64,000 bases of DNA from JAVDCA01 sp035293985 (GTDB lineage Bacteria > Pseudomonadota > Alphaproteobacteria > Rhizobiales > Xanthobacteraceae), in NCBI GenBank assembly GCA_035293985.1, contig DATGLS010000032.1, positions 124,001 to 188,000 of the forward strand. Direction: 5' to 3'. Both the position numbers and the translations under genes were made by a program. Below the pieces are notes generated by a model. It made no database searches. It had not been told where the DNA came from and saw nothing but the letters and a program-made list of their open reading frames with translations. How positions within the stretch are numbered: position 1 is the first letter of the stretch; each line of letters begins with the position of its first letter. Of this stretch, positions 11,287-19,225 are shown one piece after another.

Positions 11287-12291
11287 TCAAGCGGCTACCG
11301 TCTGCATCGCCCCGTCCTCGCGCACGACTGCCAGCGCGTCAAGCAGCACCTGCGCGCCCGCCCCCGGCTTGACGCCCTCGGTCGCGAGGTGGCGGCGGAA
11401 GAGCCGCGCGCCCGGCACCGCGTGAAAGAGGCCGACCACATGCCGCGTGATCGCATGCAGCCGCGTGCCGCGCGCGACCTCGCGCTCGATATAGGGCACG
11501 AGCGCGAGCGCGGCCTCGCGCGCTGAGGCGAGCGACGCAGGTTCGCCGAACAGTTCCGGATCGACCGCCAGCAGCCGCCACGGGTCCTGATAGGCGGCGC
11601 GGCCCATCATCACGCCGTCCACATGGGCGAGCTGGGCGGCCGCCTGGTCGAGGCTTCCGATGCCGCCATTGATCGTGATGTCGAGCGCCGGGTTCGCCCG
11701 CTTGAGCCGGTGCACGCGGTCGTAATCGAGCGGCGGGATGTCGCGGTTCTCGCGCGGCGAGAGGCCGTCGAGCCAGGCCTTGCGCGCGTGCACGATCAGC
11801 GCGTCGGCGCCGGCCGCGACGACCGTGCGGGTGAAGGCATCGAGCGATTCCTCCGGATCCTGGTCGTCGATGCCGATGCGGCATTTGACCGTGACCGGGA
11901 TGCGCACCGCCGCCTTCATGGCGGCGACGCCGTCGCCGACCAGCGCCGGCTCGGCCATCAGGCAGGCGCCGAAACGGCCCACCTGCACGCGATCCGACGG
12001 GCAGCCGACATTGAGGTTGATCTCGTCGTAGCCGTGGTCGGCGCAGATGCGCGCGCTTTCGGCGAGCGCCGCGGGCTCGGCGCCGCCGAGCTGCACCGCG
12101 ACCGGATGCTCGAACGGATCGAACGCGAGCAGCCGCGCCCGGTCGCCATGCAGCACCGCGCCGGTCGTGATCATCTCGGTGTAGATCAGCGCCCGGCGCG
12201 TGAGCAGGCGATGGAAGAATCGGCAATGCCGGTCCGTCCAGTCCATCATCGGCGCGATGCTGAAGCGGTGGCTGCCCGGCGGTGCGCTCAT
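11287..12291 (-). CDS. dusA: tRNA-dihydrouridine(20/20a) synthase DusA
   Basis: A 334-residue FMN-dependent enzyme that reduces uridine 20/20a in the tRNA D-loop. It shows the FMN-binding start FSIAPMMDWTDRHCRFFHRL and the catalytic cysteine in NLNVGCPSDRVQVGRFGACL. Further marks are TVKCRIGIDDQDPEESLD, IVHARKAWLDGLSPRENR and the C-terminal RLFRRHLATEG. The DusA-specific MTDWTDRH-like opening separates it from DusB/C. The start at 12291 is chosen because family similarity begins there; the frame is open to 12420. Sits between the PLP dehydratase and TauE genes. Confidence 0.95.
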   Translation of the reverse strand: MSAPPGSHRFSIAPMMDWTDRHCRFFHRLLTRRALIYTEMITTGAVLHGDRARLLAFDPFEHPVAVQLGGAEPAALAESARICADHGYDEINLNVGCPSDRVQVGRFGACLMAEPALVGDGVAAMKAAVRIPVTVKCRIGIDDQDPEESLDAFTRTVVAAGADALIVHARKAWLDGLSPRENRDIPPLDYDRVHRLKRANPALDITINGGIGSLDQAAAQLAHVDGVMMGRAAYQDPWRLLAVDPELFGEPASLASAREAALALVPYIEREVARGTRLHAITRHVVGLFHAVPGARLFRRHLATEGVKPGAGAQVLLDALAVVREDGAMQTVAA

Positions 12292-12331
12292 CCGGTCTAC
12301 TTGGCGCACATCAACAAGGGAGACAAGCCCG

Positions 12332-13297
12332 CTACGACGCGAGTTGCCTGCCGAAATCCACCGCCGTCGTATTCGCCCCGCTGACCACGACGCCGACGCG
12401 CTCGCCCGGCGCCGGCACATACGCGCCGCTGACGAGCGCCGCGAAGGGCGCTGCGGCGCCCGGCTCGGCGACGATTCGCGCGCCCTCCCACAACGCCCGC
12501 TGGGCCGCGACGATCGCTTCGTCGGTCACCAGCACGACGCGCTCGACGTTCGCGCGCACGATCGGGAAGTTCAGCTCGCCGATCCGGCGCGGGGAGAGCG
12601 AGTCCGCCGCGATGCCGCCGGTCTCGGCATCGACCGGCCGCCCCGCCGCGAACGCGCGATAGAGCGTCGGCGATTTCTCCGGCTCGACGCCGATCACCCG
12701 GACGCGGCGCTGATACCAGGCGGCGACGCCGGAAATCAGCCCGCTGCCGCCGACCGCGACCAGCACGCTGTCGAGATCGGGCGCCTGCCGCTCGAGCTCG
12801 CAACCGAGCGTGCCGGTCCCGAGCATGGTCTCGACCTGGTCGAAGGCGTGCACCGGCAGCGAGCCGGAGCTCGCAACCCAGGCTTCACTCGCCGCCAGCG
12901 CCTCGGCATATCCCGCGCCGCCGACCACGAGATCGGCGCCGTAACCGCGAATGCGCGCGATTTTCGCCGGCGACGACACCGTCGGCACGAAGATCTTCGC
13001 CTTGGCACCGAGCGCGCGCGCCGCGAACGCAACCGCGGCGCCGTGGTTGCCGCCCGACGCCGCCGTGACGCCGGCGGCCGGCACCTGCCGCAGCAGAAGG
13101 TTGGCGAAGGCGCCGCGCACCTTGAAGGATCCGGAATGCTGCAGCAGCTCCAGCTTGAGCACGAGGCGCATCGGCGCAAGCCCGAAATCGGCGCCGTCGA
13201 CCGCGACGACCGGCGTCTCGCGCACATGGCCGCGGATGCGCGCGAAGGCTTGCGTGATAGCCGCCGGATTGACTGACGCCTCCACACCCTGATCCAT
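12332..13297 (-). CDS. PLP-dependent threonine/serine dehydratase-like enzyme
   Basis: A 321-residue fold-type II PLP enzyme. The Schiff-base lysine lies in HSGSFKVRGAFAN, the phosphate or substrate loop in AASGGNHGAAVAFAARALG, and the PLP-phosphate glycine loop in VAVGGSGLISG. It lacks the ACT-like regulatory domain of biosynthetic IlvA, so a catabolic threonine/serine dehydratase or related ammonia-lyase is likely. It starts 78 bases from a divergent ArsR-type regulator and is followed by dusA after 40 bases. Exact amino-acid substrate is inferred. Confidence 0.88.
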   Translation of the reverse strand: MDQGVEASVNPAAITQAFARIRGHVRETPVVAVDGADFGLAPMRLVLKLELLQHSGSFKVRGAFANLLLRQVPAAGVTAASGGNHGAAVAFAARALGAKAKIFVPTVSSPAKIARIRGYGADLVVGGAGYAEALAASEAWVASSGSLPVHAFDQVETMLGTGTLGCELERQAPDLDSVLVAVGGSGLISGVAAWYQRRVRVIGVEPEKSPTLYRAFAAGRPVDAETGGIAADSLSPRRIGELNFPIVRANVERVVLVTDEAIVAAQRALWEGARIVAEPGAAAPFAALVSGAYVPAPGERVGVVVSGANTTAVDFGRQLAS

Positions 13298-13340
13298 GGC
13301 CCGATCCTTGCCGTTGTGCCCCGCCCGTCCCGATGTCGCG

Positions 13341-13374
13341 TTGACATTACTTAGGAAATTGGCAAATTGTAAAT
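13341..13374 (+). promoter_or_regulatory. Possible promoter/operator of the ArsR-type gene
   Basis: TTGACA at 13341-13346 is a perfect -35 hexamer. The AT-rich stretch after it ends in GTAAAT immediately before the ATG and contains the imperfect dyad TTAGGAAATT-GGC-AAATTGTAAA. No ribosome site is visible before the start codon. An autoregulatory ArsR operator is plausible but not proved; a -10 element at normal spacing is weak. Confidence 0.4.
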
Positions 13375-13677
13375 ATGCCTATTCTCGACGTCGCCAAGGC
13401 GATCGCCAACGACCGCAGGCTTCAAGTCCTGCAGTGGCTGAAGCGGCCGCGCGCGCACTTTCCCCGCCAGGTCGACGGCGATCTCGTGCGCGACGGCGTG
13501 TGCGGGCTCTTGATCGCGCAAAAGCTCGGGGTGAGCCAGCCGACCGCGAGCGAGCACCTCAAGGTGCTGGCGCGGGCGGGTCTGTTGCGCACCAAGCGGA
13601 TCAAGCAGTGGACGTTCTATCGTCGCGACGAGCGGCGGATCGCCGACATCAAGAAGGCGCTGCAGTCGGCACTGTGA
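13375..13677 (+). CDS. ArsR-family winged-helix transcriptional regulator
   Basis: A 100-residue DNA-binding protein. Residues 46-75 form the helix-turn-helix, with LLIAQKLGVSQPTASEHLKV as the recognition core. The beta wing is GLLRTKRIKQWTFYRRDERR. The ELCVCDL-type metal-binding cysteines of classical ArsR/SmtB are missing; the single Cys is in DGVCGLL. It may therefore respond to something other than a metal, or simply bind DNA. It is divergent from the PLP dehydratase-dusA-tauE group, which it may control. Confidence 0.85.
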   Translation: MPILDVAKAIANDRRLQVLQWLKRPRAHFPRQVDGDLVRDGVCGLLIAQKLGVSQPTASEHLKVLARAGLLRTKRIKQWTFYRRDERRIADIKKALQSAL

Positions 13678-13701
13678 GCCGATCAATGGGAGCGCAGCGC
13701 C

Positions 13702-14496
13702 TTACCGCATCTTCGCCAGCGCGCAATCGTGGTCGAGCAGCTCCTCGCCCGAGCCCGGATCGTTGGTCGCCGGATTGACGTGGCCGGCGAGCAGCACGAA
13801 TCCGCGCGGCAAGCCGACCACGACCAGCGTCCAGTTGCCCATGTGCTGTCGCGCGGCCGGGATGTTGCGCGCCAGCACCTCGAAGGGATCGAGGCCGGCA
13901 AGATCGCGGTTGGGCACCCGCATCGCCAGATAGCGATGCCCGTTGACGGCCTCGCCGAGGTCGCCCCAGCGCGGCCCGATGCGACGGGCGTGGCGCAGGA
14001 GATAGCGGCGCAGGTCGGGCCGTACGCAGTCGACGTGGATGTGCAGCTGGTTCTGCGAGCGCCCCTGCATCGAGTTGACCGCGAGCCCGATCGCGTCGCG
14101 CGGCAGCTCCTGGTGGGCGCGGGCGAAGACGTAGAAGCGCGCGCCCCAGGCGGGCGCCCAGTAGTTCGGCGCGTTGGCGGCCAGCAGCGCCGGATCCTCG
14201 ATGCCGGTGACGCGCGCGGTCGGGATCACCAGGAACTGGGTGTTGCCGACAAGGTCCTTGAGCACCACGTGGCCGCGTTCGACACCGCCCGTGAGATCGA
14301 CCTCGGCGCACGGCGCGGCATTACGATGCTGCTGCTGGTTCGGCACGCATTGGCCGCTCACGATCTTCCACAGCGCGTCGGGATCGGCGGCGCGCGCCGG
14401 CATCAGGCCCAACGCGATGACGGCGAGCGCCAGCGCGGCAAGCCGGATCAGCATGGGCCGGCGGCAACGGACGGGCACGGGCAAGGCAGCGGGCAT
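13702..14496 (-). CDS. cdh: CDP-diacylglycerol pyrophosphatase
   Basis: A 264-residue protein with an N-terminal membrane anchor or signal (about residues 13-35, ending ARAAD). It hydrolyses CDP-diacylglycerol to CMP and phosphatidate. Family marks are ALWKIVSGQCVPNQ, NAPNYWAPAWGARFYVFARA and the HIT-superfamily catalytic motif SQNQLHIHVDC. The conserved GFVLLAGH sits near the end. The start at 14496 gives the usual length; an ATG at 14454 is an alternative. The frame opens to 14682 without similarity. It converges with the ArsR gene. Confidence 0.88.
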   Translation of the reverse strand: MPAALPVPVRCRRPMLIRLAALALAVIALGLMPARAADPDALWKIVSGQCVPNQQQHRNAAPCAEVDLTGGVERGHVVLKDLVGNTQFLVIPTARVTGIEDPALLAANAPNYWAPAWGARFYVFARAHQELPRDAIGLAVNSMQGRSQNQLHIHVDCVRPDLRRYLLRHARRIGPRWGDLGEAVNGHRYLAMRVPNRDLAGLDPFEVLARNIPAARQHMGNWTLVVVGLPRGFVLLAGHVNPATNDPGSGEELLDHDCALAKMR

Positions 14497-14609
14497 TATC
14501 GTCTCGCGTGAGGCACAGTGGAGTTGCGGGGACGCTAAATGATTTTCCGGCGAAGTGGAATGGAATCCGCATCGGACGCGGGCTGCACCGATGCGTTTCC
14601 GTCGAAACT

Positions 14610-15803
14610 CTAGCCGGCCGCCCGCCGCCGCACGAGCAAATCGCGGATCTGCGCGGGCGCGCCGGTCACGGCGTCGCGGCATTTCCAGCCGAGATACGTC
14701 AGTCGTCCCATCAGCGATTGATGGTGCTTGAGCGTCCGCGAGCGCAGCACGTGATTGAGACCGGCCGGTAGGTTGACCACCTCGGTGTCGAGAACATCGG
14801 AGGCCATCTGCATGATGGCGTCGAGCCGCGCCCCCCAGGCCGAGTCGTCGAGGTCGACGCGCACCCGGATCGCGTACTCGGTGTCGTAGATGTCGGAGAG
14901 GATTTCCTTGGCGCGGGGAATGTGCTGCTTGCGCAGCGTCACCCGCAGCTCGTCGACCGCGTCCTCGAGCCGGTCGAGCACCAGGACCATCGCAAATCCG
15001 TAGGGCGCGGCCGCGATTTCCGCCGCCGCCTTGGTCTCGGTCGTCTTGGTGGCGAGGCGCAGGAGCTGCCAGGGGACGACGAGGCGCTTGAGGATCAGCA
15101 TGAGGGCGAACGGCATGGCGTCGGGTTGCGCAGCGACGACGCGGTCGACCGCCGCGCGCGTGCGCTCGAGGCGATCATTCTCGAGCTTGTCGATGCGGAC
15201 CGGCAGCTCTTCTTCCAATCCGGCGAGCTCGCTGCGCGCTTTGAGAACCCGCTGCATCTTGAGGAGATCGCTGAAGTTCGCGGCGGTGGCGCCGTGCTTG
15301 CCGAGCCGCGCCCGCGCCTGCTCGGCGCCGGTCTGCGAGGCGAGCGTGCCCTGGAGATACTTGACGGCCTTGTTCTGGAACTGTTGGACCGCCTGATCGA
15401 GCTCGCGCTGTCGGCCGCCGACCAGAAATTGCTTGATCTCGCCCGCATAGGCGCGGGCCATGGAGGCCATCAGATCGCGGGTGATCCAGTCCCAGATCGG
15501 CTGCAGCGAGACGCGGGCGATCTGCCCATCATTGGCACGCTCGGGCGGGCGGTTGGTCAAATAAGGATCGAGCACCCGGAAAAAATGGCGGCCGGCCGGA
15601 TCGAGCTTGTCCGCCGGCTGGGCCTCGGCGGGCTGGTCGGGTCGATCGGCGCTGAGTTCGGCGACGATGATCTCGGCGCCGGGAAAGTTCTCGCCGTTCT
15701 GGCGCAACCGCTCGATCTCGGCGAGAAGGCGCGCGCGTGTATTTGGGGTCAGCTGCCGCAGATACCCCCTCAAGGCTTCCACTGGGGTCTCGGTGCGGTT
15801 CAT
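14610..15803 (-). CDS. Uncharacterised protein, paralogue of the gene at 50119
   Basis: A 397-residue soluble, mostly helical protein I do not recognise from any characterised family. It opens MNRTETPVEALRGYLRQLTP, then a basic/acidic helix, a linker, and a conserved block around RHFFRVLDPYL and QPIWDWITRDL. A later block, VVPWQLLRLATKT, is also shared. The 497-residue protein at 50119-51612 has all these blocks in the same order (LRGFLRELTP, RHFFAFLEPFF, APIWEWIGRDL, AAPWQLIRIAVKA), so they form a family. No signal peptide, membrane segment or catalytic motif is visible. It appears to be a single-gene transcript. Confidence 0.8.
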   Translation of the reverse strand: MNRTETPVEALRGYLRQLTPNTRARLLAEIERLRQNGENFPGAEIIVAELSADRPDQPAEAQPADKLDPAGRHFFRVLDPYLTNRPPERANDGQIARVSLQPIWDWITRDLMASMARAYAGEIKQFLVGGRQRELDQAVQQFQNKAVKYLQGTLASQTGAEQARARLGKHGATAANFSDLLKMQRVLKARSELAGLEEELPVRIDKLENDRLERTRAAVDRVVAAQPDAMPFALMLILKRLVVPWQLLRLATKTTETKAAAEIAAAPYGFAMVLVLDRLEDAVDELRVTLRKQHIPRAKEILSDIYDTEYAIRVRVDLDDSAWGARLDAIMQMASDVLDTEVVNLPAGLNHVLRSRTLKHHQSLMGRLTYLGWKCRDAVTGAPAQIRDLLVRRRAAG

Positions 15804-16000
15804 CCCGTGTCAGCCGACCAAGGTCGCCCGCGGGTCGATCTTGCGACCGCGTTTCACCTCATGCGTGTTTCTTGGGCATCGTAGGGATAAAATCCTTAAC
15901 CGCGCATTAAGGATCGCGCGTCGTCACGCTAGGGCAACAAGGCACCGGGCAACCTGCTGGGCCGACCCGTCGGACGGGGAAAATGATCGTCCTGAACAAT

Positions 16001-16035
16001 CGCGCCCTGCCCGGCTGGTCGCCGGACAGGGCGCG
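16001..16035 (-). terminator. Hairpin downstream of a small secreted-protein gene
   Basis: CGCGCCCTG (16001-16009) pairs with CAGGGCGCG (16027-16035), and CCGGC (16011-16015) pairs with GCCGG (16021-16025), giving a 14-bp stem around a 5-base loop. It lies about 55 bases past the stop of the reverse-strand gene at 16090. On that strand it is followed by ATTGTTCAGG rather than a T run, so it may be a weak or Rho-assisted terminator. Confidence 0.5.
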
Positions 16036-16089
16036 TGGGAGAGGTCGCGTTGATGTGTGGGGGTTTGACCGTCGCGACCGCAGGACTCG

Positions 16090-16320
16090 TTACATCGGAT
16101 TGACGCCGGGCACCGGCTTGTAGGGTGCCGGATTGGTGACCGCCGGGGTCGGCGGCGAATTGAGCATCGGGTTGGCGCCCTGGACCTGATCGGCCTGCGC
16201 AGCCGCATGCGCGGCCGGGATCGTGGTCGGGTGCTTGTGCTTCGCGGCCGAAGCGCTCGACGTCCACGCCATGGCGGCGATCGCGCTCACGGCGAGCAAG
16301 GTGATCGTGTTTTTGGGCAT
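16090..16320 (-). CDS. Small secreted Ala/Pro-rich protein, function unknown
   Basis: A 76-residue predicted exported protein. The N-terminus MPKNTITLLAVSAIAAMAWT is a standard signal peptide ending near ASAA. The mature 50 residues are low complexity: HKHPTTIPAAHAAAQ, then an Asn/Pro-rich tail ending VPGVNPM. No domain is recognised. The start has GGGGAG five bases upstream on its strand. Expression is likely, given the ribosome site, signal peptide and following hairpin; the role is unknown. Confidence 0.65.
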   Translation of the reverse strand: MPKNTITLLAVSAIAAMAWTSSASAAKHKHPTTIPAAHAAAQADQVQGANPMLNSPPTPAVTNPAPYKPVPGVNPM

Positions 16321-16575
16321 TGGGAACTCCCCTGGATGTTGTTCAAGTTGCGCATCTGGCGCACGCCGATACGGGCGTTGAAATTTAGCGCAGTGCGCGG
16401 GCGGGCCCGATTACGCACGCGTTAATTCGGTTGGCCTGTGCGTAAAGAATGCGAAGATGAATTACGTGCGCATAAAAATGTGCGGGCGACGCGTAAAGAG
16501 CGCGTGCGCTGAACATGCGCGCGAATGCTGGTCGGTGTCGAGAGAGTTGGGCGCGGTCGACGCTCCTTGCGTGAC

Positions 16576-16596
16576 CCTGGCAAGGTCTTTGCCAGG
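16576..16596. promoter_or_regulatory. Perfect inverted repeat upstream of the SOS box
   Basis: CCTGGCAA (16576-16583) and TTGCCAGG (16589-16596) form an 8-bp perfect dyad with a 5-base centre. The dyad ends 37 bases before the SOS box. It could bind a second regulator of the mutagenesis operon. No known consensus was matched. Confidence 0.4.
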
Positions 16597-16633
16597 TCCT
16601 TGCACTGTTTGTTGAATTTTACCCTCTTGCATT

Positions 16634-16648
16634 GTTCTTGTTTTGTTC
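16634..16648 (+). promoter_or_regulatory. LexA/SOS box (GTTC-N7-GTTC) of the imuA-imuB-dnaE2 operon
   Basis: GTTC at 16634-16637 and GTTC at 16645-16648 are separated by exactly seven bases (TTGTTTT). This matches the direct-repeat LexA site of alphaproteobacteria. It lies 39 bases before the imuA start, where bound LexA would block the promoter. DNA damage should therefore induce the operon. Confidence 0.88.
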
Positions 16649-16687
16649 TAAACTCTCTTTTCCCAGAAATTCCGGACTGCGTAAGTC

Positions 16688-17482
16688 ATGTCCTCTGCCG
16701 CCATCATTCATGGCCCTATTCTCGGCCGCGACCGCGCCGTTGTCGTCGACGAGCTGCGCCGATTGCTGCCGCGCCTGGAAAGCGCAGCCGCGACGACGCG
16801 CGCCCTGCCCTTCGGGCTCGCGCCGCTCGATGCGCATCTGCCGCAGGGAGGGCTCGCGGTCGGCGCCCTGCACGAGGTCGCGCCGCAAGAGCCCGGCGAC
16901 ATGCCGGCGGCGTTCGGCTTTCTGGCCGCGCTGCTCGCGCGCTTTGCGCCCTCCTCACGTCCAGTCCTCTTCATTGCCCCCTCGCATGCCTTCACGGAGC
17001 ACGGCCGCCCGCATGGCCACGGCCTCGCGCAGCTCGGCCTCGATCCGGCGCGTCTGATCCTGGTCGAGACGCGGAACGAAAAGCAGGCGCTGTGGGCGCT
17101 CGAGGAAGCGCTGCGCTCGAGCGTGCCGGCCGCGGTGGGGGGCGTGGTCACGCGACTTGATCTCAAAGCAAGCCAGCGCCTGCAGCTCGTGGCCGGCGAG
17201 GTCGGCCTGCCGCTTCTCCTGTTGCGTACGCCGATTATCGAGGACGCGAGCGCCGCGGCGACACGCTGGCGCATCGGCGCCGCGGAGGCGGCGCGCGACC
17301 GCTTCGGGCTCATCGAGCGCACGCGCTGGAACGTGCGCCTCGAGCGCTGTCGCAACGGACGCCCGGGGGATTGGCTGGTGGAGTTCGATCATGCCGCGTA
17401 TCGTTTCAGTCTGGCTGCCCCGCTGGCCGATCCTGCGTTTTCTCGCGACGCAAGCGCGCAAAGGCTCCGCCGCGCCGGTTGA
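16688..17482 (+). CDS. imuA: ImuA, SOS-induced mutagenesis accessory protein
   Basis: A 264-residue RecA/SulA-like protein that works with ImuB and DnaE2 in translesion synthesis. FGLAPLDAHLPQGGLAVGAL and LHEVAPQEPGDMPAAFGFLA match the family N-terminus. Later come LFIAPSHAFTEHGRPHGHGL, RLILVETRNEKQALWALEEA and LLRTPIIEDASAAATRWRI. The C-terminal end overlaps imuB by 92 bases in another frame. First gene of the LexA-controlled operon. Length and gene order are typical of rhizobial cassettes. Confidence 0.92.
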   Translation: MSSAAIIHGPILGRDRAVVVDELRRLLPRLESAAATTRALPFGLAPLDAHLPQGGLAVGALHEVAPQEPGDMPAAFGFLAALLARFAPSSRPVLFIAPSHAFTEHGRPHGHGLAQLGLDPARLILVETRNEKQALWALEEALRSSVPAAVGGVVTRLDLKASQRLQLVAGEVGLPLLLLRTPIIEDASAAATRWRIGAAEAARDRFGLIERTRWNVRLERCRNGRPGDWLVEFDHAAYRFSLAAPLADPAFSRDASAQRLRRAG

Positions 17483-18977
17483 TCCCACGCGCCCCTTCGT
17501 GCTCGCCGCCGAGGTTGCCGGCACGCCGCGCATCACGGCTACGAATGCCGCCGCCGAAGCGGACGGGATCAGGATCGGCGAGGTGCTCGCCGACGCGCGC
17601 GCCAAATCCGACGACCTGCAGGTGCGTGCCGCCGATCAGGCCGCCGACGACGCGGCGCTGCGGCGCCTCGCGCTGTGGGCGACGCGCTACACGCCGGCGG
17701 TCGCGGCCTGCGACGAGAACAGCGGCGCCGACGGCCTGTTCCTCGATATCGCGGGCGCCGCGCATCTGTTCAGCGGCGAGCAAAAACTGCTCGCCGATCT
17801 CGAGGCGCGGCTCGCGCGTTTCGCGCTTCCGTCGCGGCTTGCGGTCGCCGCGACCGCCGGTGCCGCCTGGGCGCTCGCGCGCTTCGGGAAGTCGATGACG
17901 CTGCTCGCCGCCGGCGCGGAGCACGCCGCGCTCGCGCCCTTGCCGATCGAGGCGCTGCGCCTTGCGCCGGACACGCGCGCGACGCTGCGCCGGCTCGGCT
18001 TCCGCCGCGTCAGCGCGCTCATCGACAATCCGCGCGCCCCGTTCGCGGCGCGGTTCGAGCGCGAGCTGCTGCGACGGATCGACCAGGCGCTCGGCCGCAC
18101 CGCCGAGCCGCTCACCTTCATCCTGCCGCCGCCGGTCTATCACAGCCTGCGTTACCTGATGGAGCCGGTCGCGGCGCAGGACGCCGTGGTCGCGATCGCC
18201 CAGCGCCTGATGCGCGACATCATCCATGCGCTCACGCGCGACGGCGTCGGCGCGCGCACCTTGCGGCTCGCGCTCTATCGGGTCGACGGCGGCGTGCGCA
18301 CGCTCGACGTCGCCCTCACGCGGCCGACCCGAAGTGCCGAGCACGTGGCGCGTCTCATCGCGCTCAAGCTCGAGCGTGGCGGCGAGCTCGCGGACGAGAC
18401 GCTCGATGCCGGCTTCGGCTTCGAGGCGGTCGGGCTCGCCATCACGTCCGCGGAACGGATGGACGAGGCGCAGGCCGAGCTCGTCGCGGACGGCGACGCG
18501 ATCGACGCCCGCGCTGACGAACGCTGCGCCGAGCTGATCGACGGGCTCACGCAGCGGCTGGGCGCGCACAGCGTGCAGCGCCTTGCGCCGGTCGAAAGCC
18601 ACCTGCCCGAGCGCGCCGAGATGGCGGTGGCGGCCGGCGCCGAAGGCGCCGCACCCACCCCCTGGCCGGCAGCCGACATCACGCGGCCGCGCCCGCTGCT
18701 TCTGTTTGCACGCGCCGAGCCCGCCGACGTGATGGCGCAGGTGCCCGAAGGCCCGCCGCGGCGCTTTCGCTGGCGCGGCGTGCTGCACGCCGTCGCCAAG
18801 GCGCAAGGACCGGAACGCATCACCGCCGAATGGTGGCGCAACGGCGCTGACGCGCCGACGCGCGACTACTACCTCGTCGAGGATGACGCCGGCCGCCGCT
18901 TCTGGCTCTTCCGCGAAGGCCTGTTCGCCCGCGAGACCACGGCGCCGCGCTGGTTCGTGCACGGCCTGTTTGCGTGA
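17391..18977 (+). CDS. imuB: ImuB, Y-family polymerase-like mutagenesis protein
   Basis: A 528-residue relative of Y-family polymerases. In the ImuA-ImuB-DnaE2 mutasome, ImuB is regarded as the adaptor that docks on the beta clamp, not as an active polymerase. The start MPRIVSVWLPRWPILRF is the family N-terminus, so ATG 17391 is preferred although the frame is open from 17157. Recognisable parts are GLFLDIAGAAHLFSGEQ (palm), RFALPSRLAVAATAGAAWAL (fingers) and LRRLGFRRVSALIDNPRAPF (thumb). The polymerase carboxylates are not all conserved. It ends with a short basic/aromatic tail. Confidence 0.92.
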   Translation: MPRIVSVWLPRWPILRFLATQARKGSAAPVDPTRPFVLAAEVAGTPRITATNAAAEADGIRIGEVLADARAKSDDLQVRAADQAADDAALRRLALWATRYTPAVAACDENSGADGLFLDIAGAAHLFSGEQKLLADLEARLARFALPSRLAVAATAGAAWALARFGKSMTLLAAGAEHAALAPLPIEALRLAPDTRATLRRLGFRRVSALIDNPRAPFAARFERELLRRIDQALGRTAEPLTFILPPPVYHSLRYLMEPVAAQDAVVAIAQRLMRDIIHALTRDGVGARTLRLALYRVDGGVRTLDVALTRPTRSAEHVARLIALKLERGGELADETLDAGFGFEAVGLAITSAERMDEAQAELVADGDAIDARADERCAELIDGLTQRLGAHSVQRLAPVESHLPERAEMAVAAGAEGAAPTPWPAADITRPRPLLLFARAEPADVMAQVPEGPPRRFRWRGVLHAVAKAQGPERITAEWWRNGADAPTRDYYLVEDDAGRRFWLFREGLFARETTAPRWFVHGLFA

Positions 18978-19020
18978 TGATGGCGATGATGAAGACGCGC
19001 ACCCCACGCTCTTCCCTGTT

Positions 19021-19144
19021 CCCCTCCCCCCGCGCGCGAAGCGCATGGCGGGGAGGGGTCAGGGGTGGGGGGCGCCGCTTGCTCGGCGCGAGCGGCCTCA
19101 GGACCACACCGCGAATTCTGATCAAGCGTAGACCCCCCACCCCT
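19021..19144. repeat. GC-rich inverted-repeat element between imuB and dnaE2
   Basis: AGGGGTGGGGGG (19061-19072) is the perfect reverse complement of CCCCCCACCCCT (19133-19144). Outside it are matching CCCCTCCCCC / GGGGAGGGG runs (19021-19060) and a GGGCGGGAGGG run near 19190. The element fills most of the 248-base gap between imuB and dnaE2 and would form a strong structure in the operon transcript. Such GGGAGGGGT elements recur between genes of related genomes (family knowledge). Confidence 0.65.
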
Positions 19145-19225
19145 CGCTCGGCGGCTTCGCCGCTTCGCTCGACCCTCTCCGCCAACGGGCGGGAGGGTGA
19201 CAGCCGAGGCGCTTGAGATTCGGCC

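Larger units (their letters stand above)
16321..16687. other. Intergenic control region upstream of imuA
   Basis: A visibly more AT-rich stretch between divergent genes. It holds the SOS box at 16634 and an inverted repeat at 16576, each listed separately. A 53-codon cysteine-rich open frame (16457-16618) is present but has no ribosome site or family similarity and is not called a gene. Confidence 0.6.

Noticed and set aside
16457..16618. A 53-codon cysteine-rich open frame upstream of imuA
   Set aside because: No ribosome site, no similarity, and it lies within the control region of an SOS operon.
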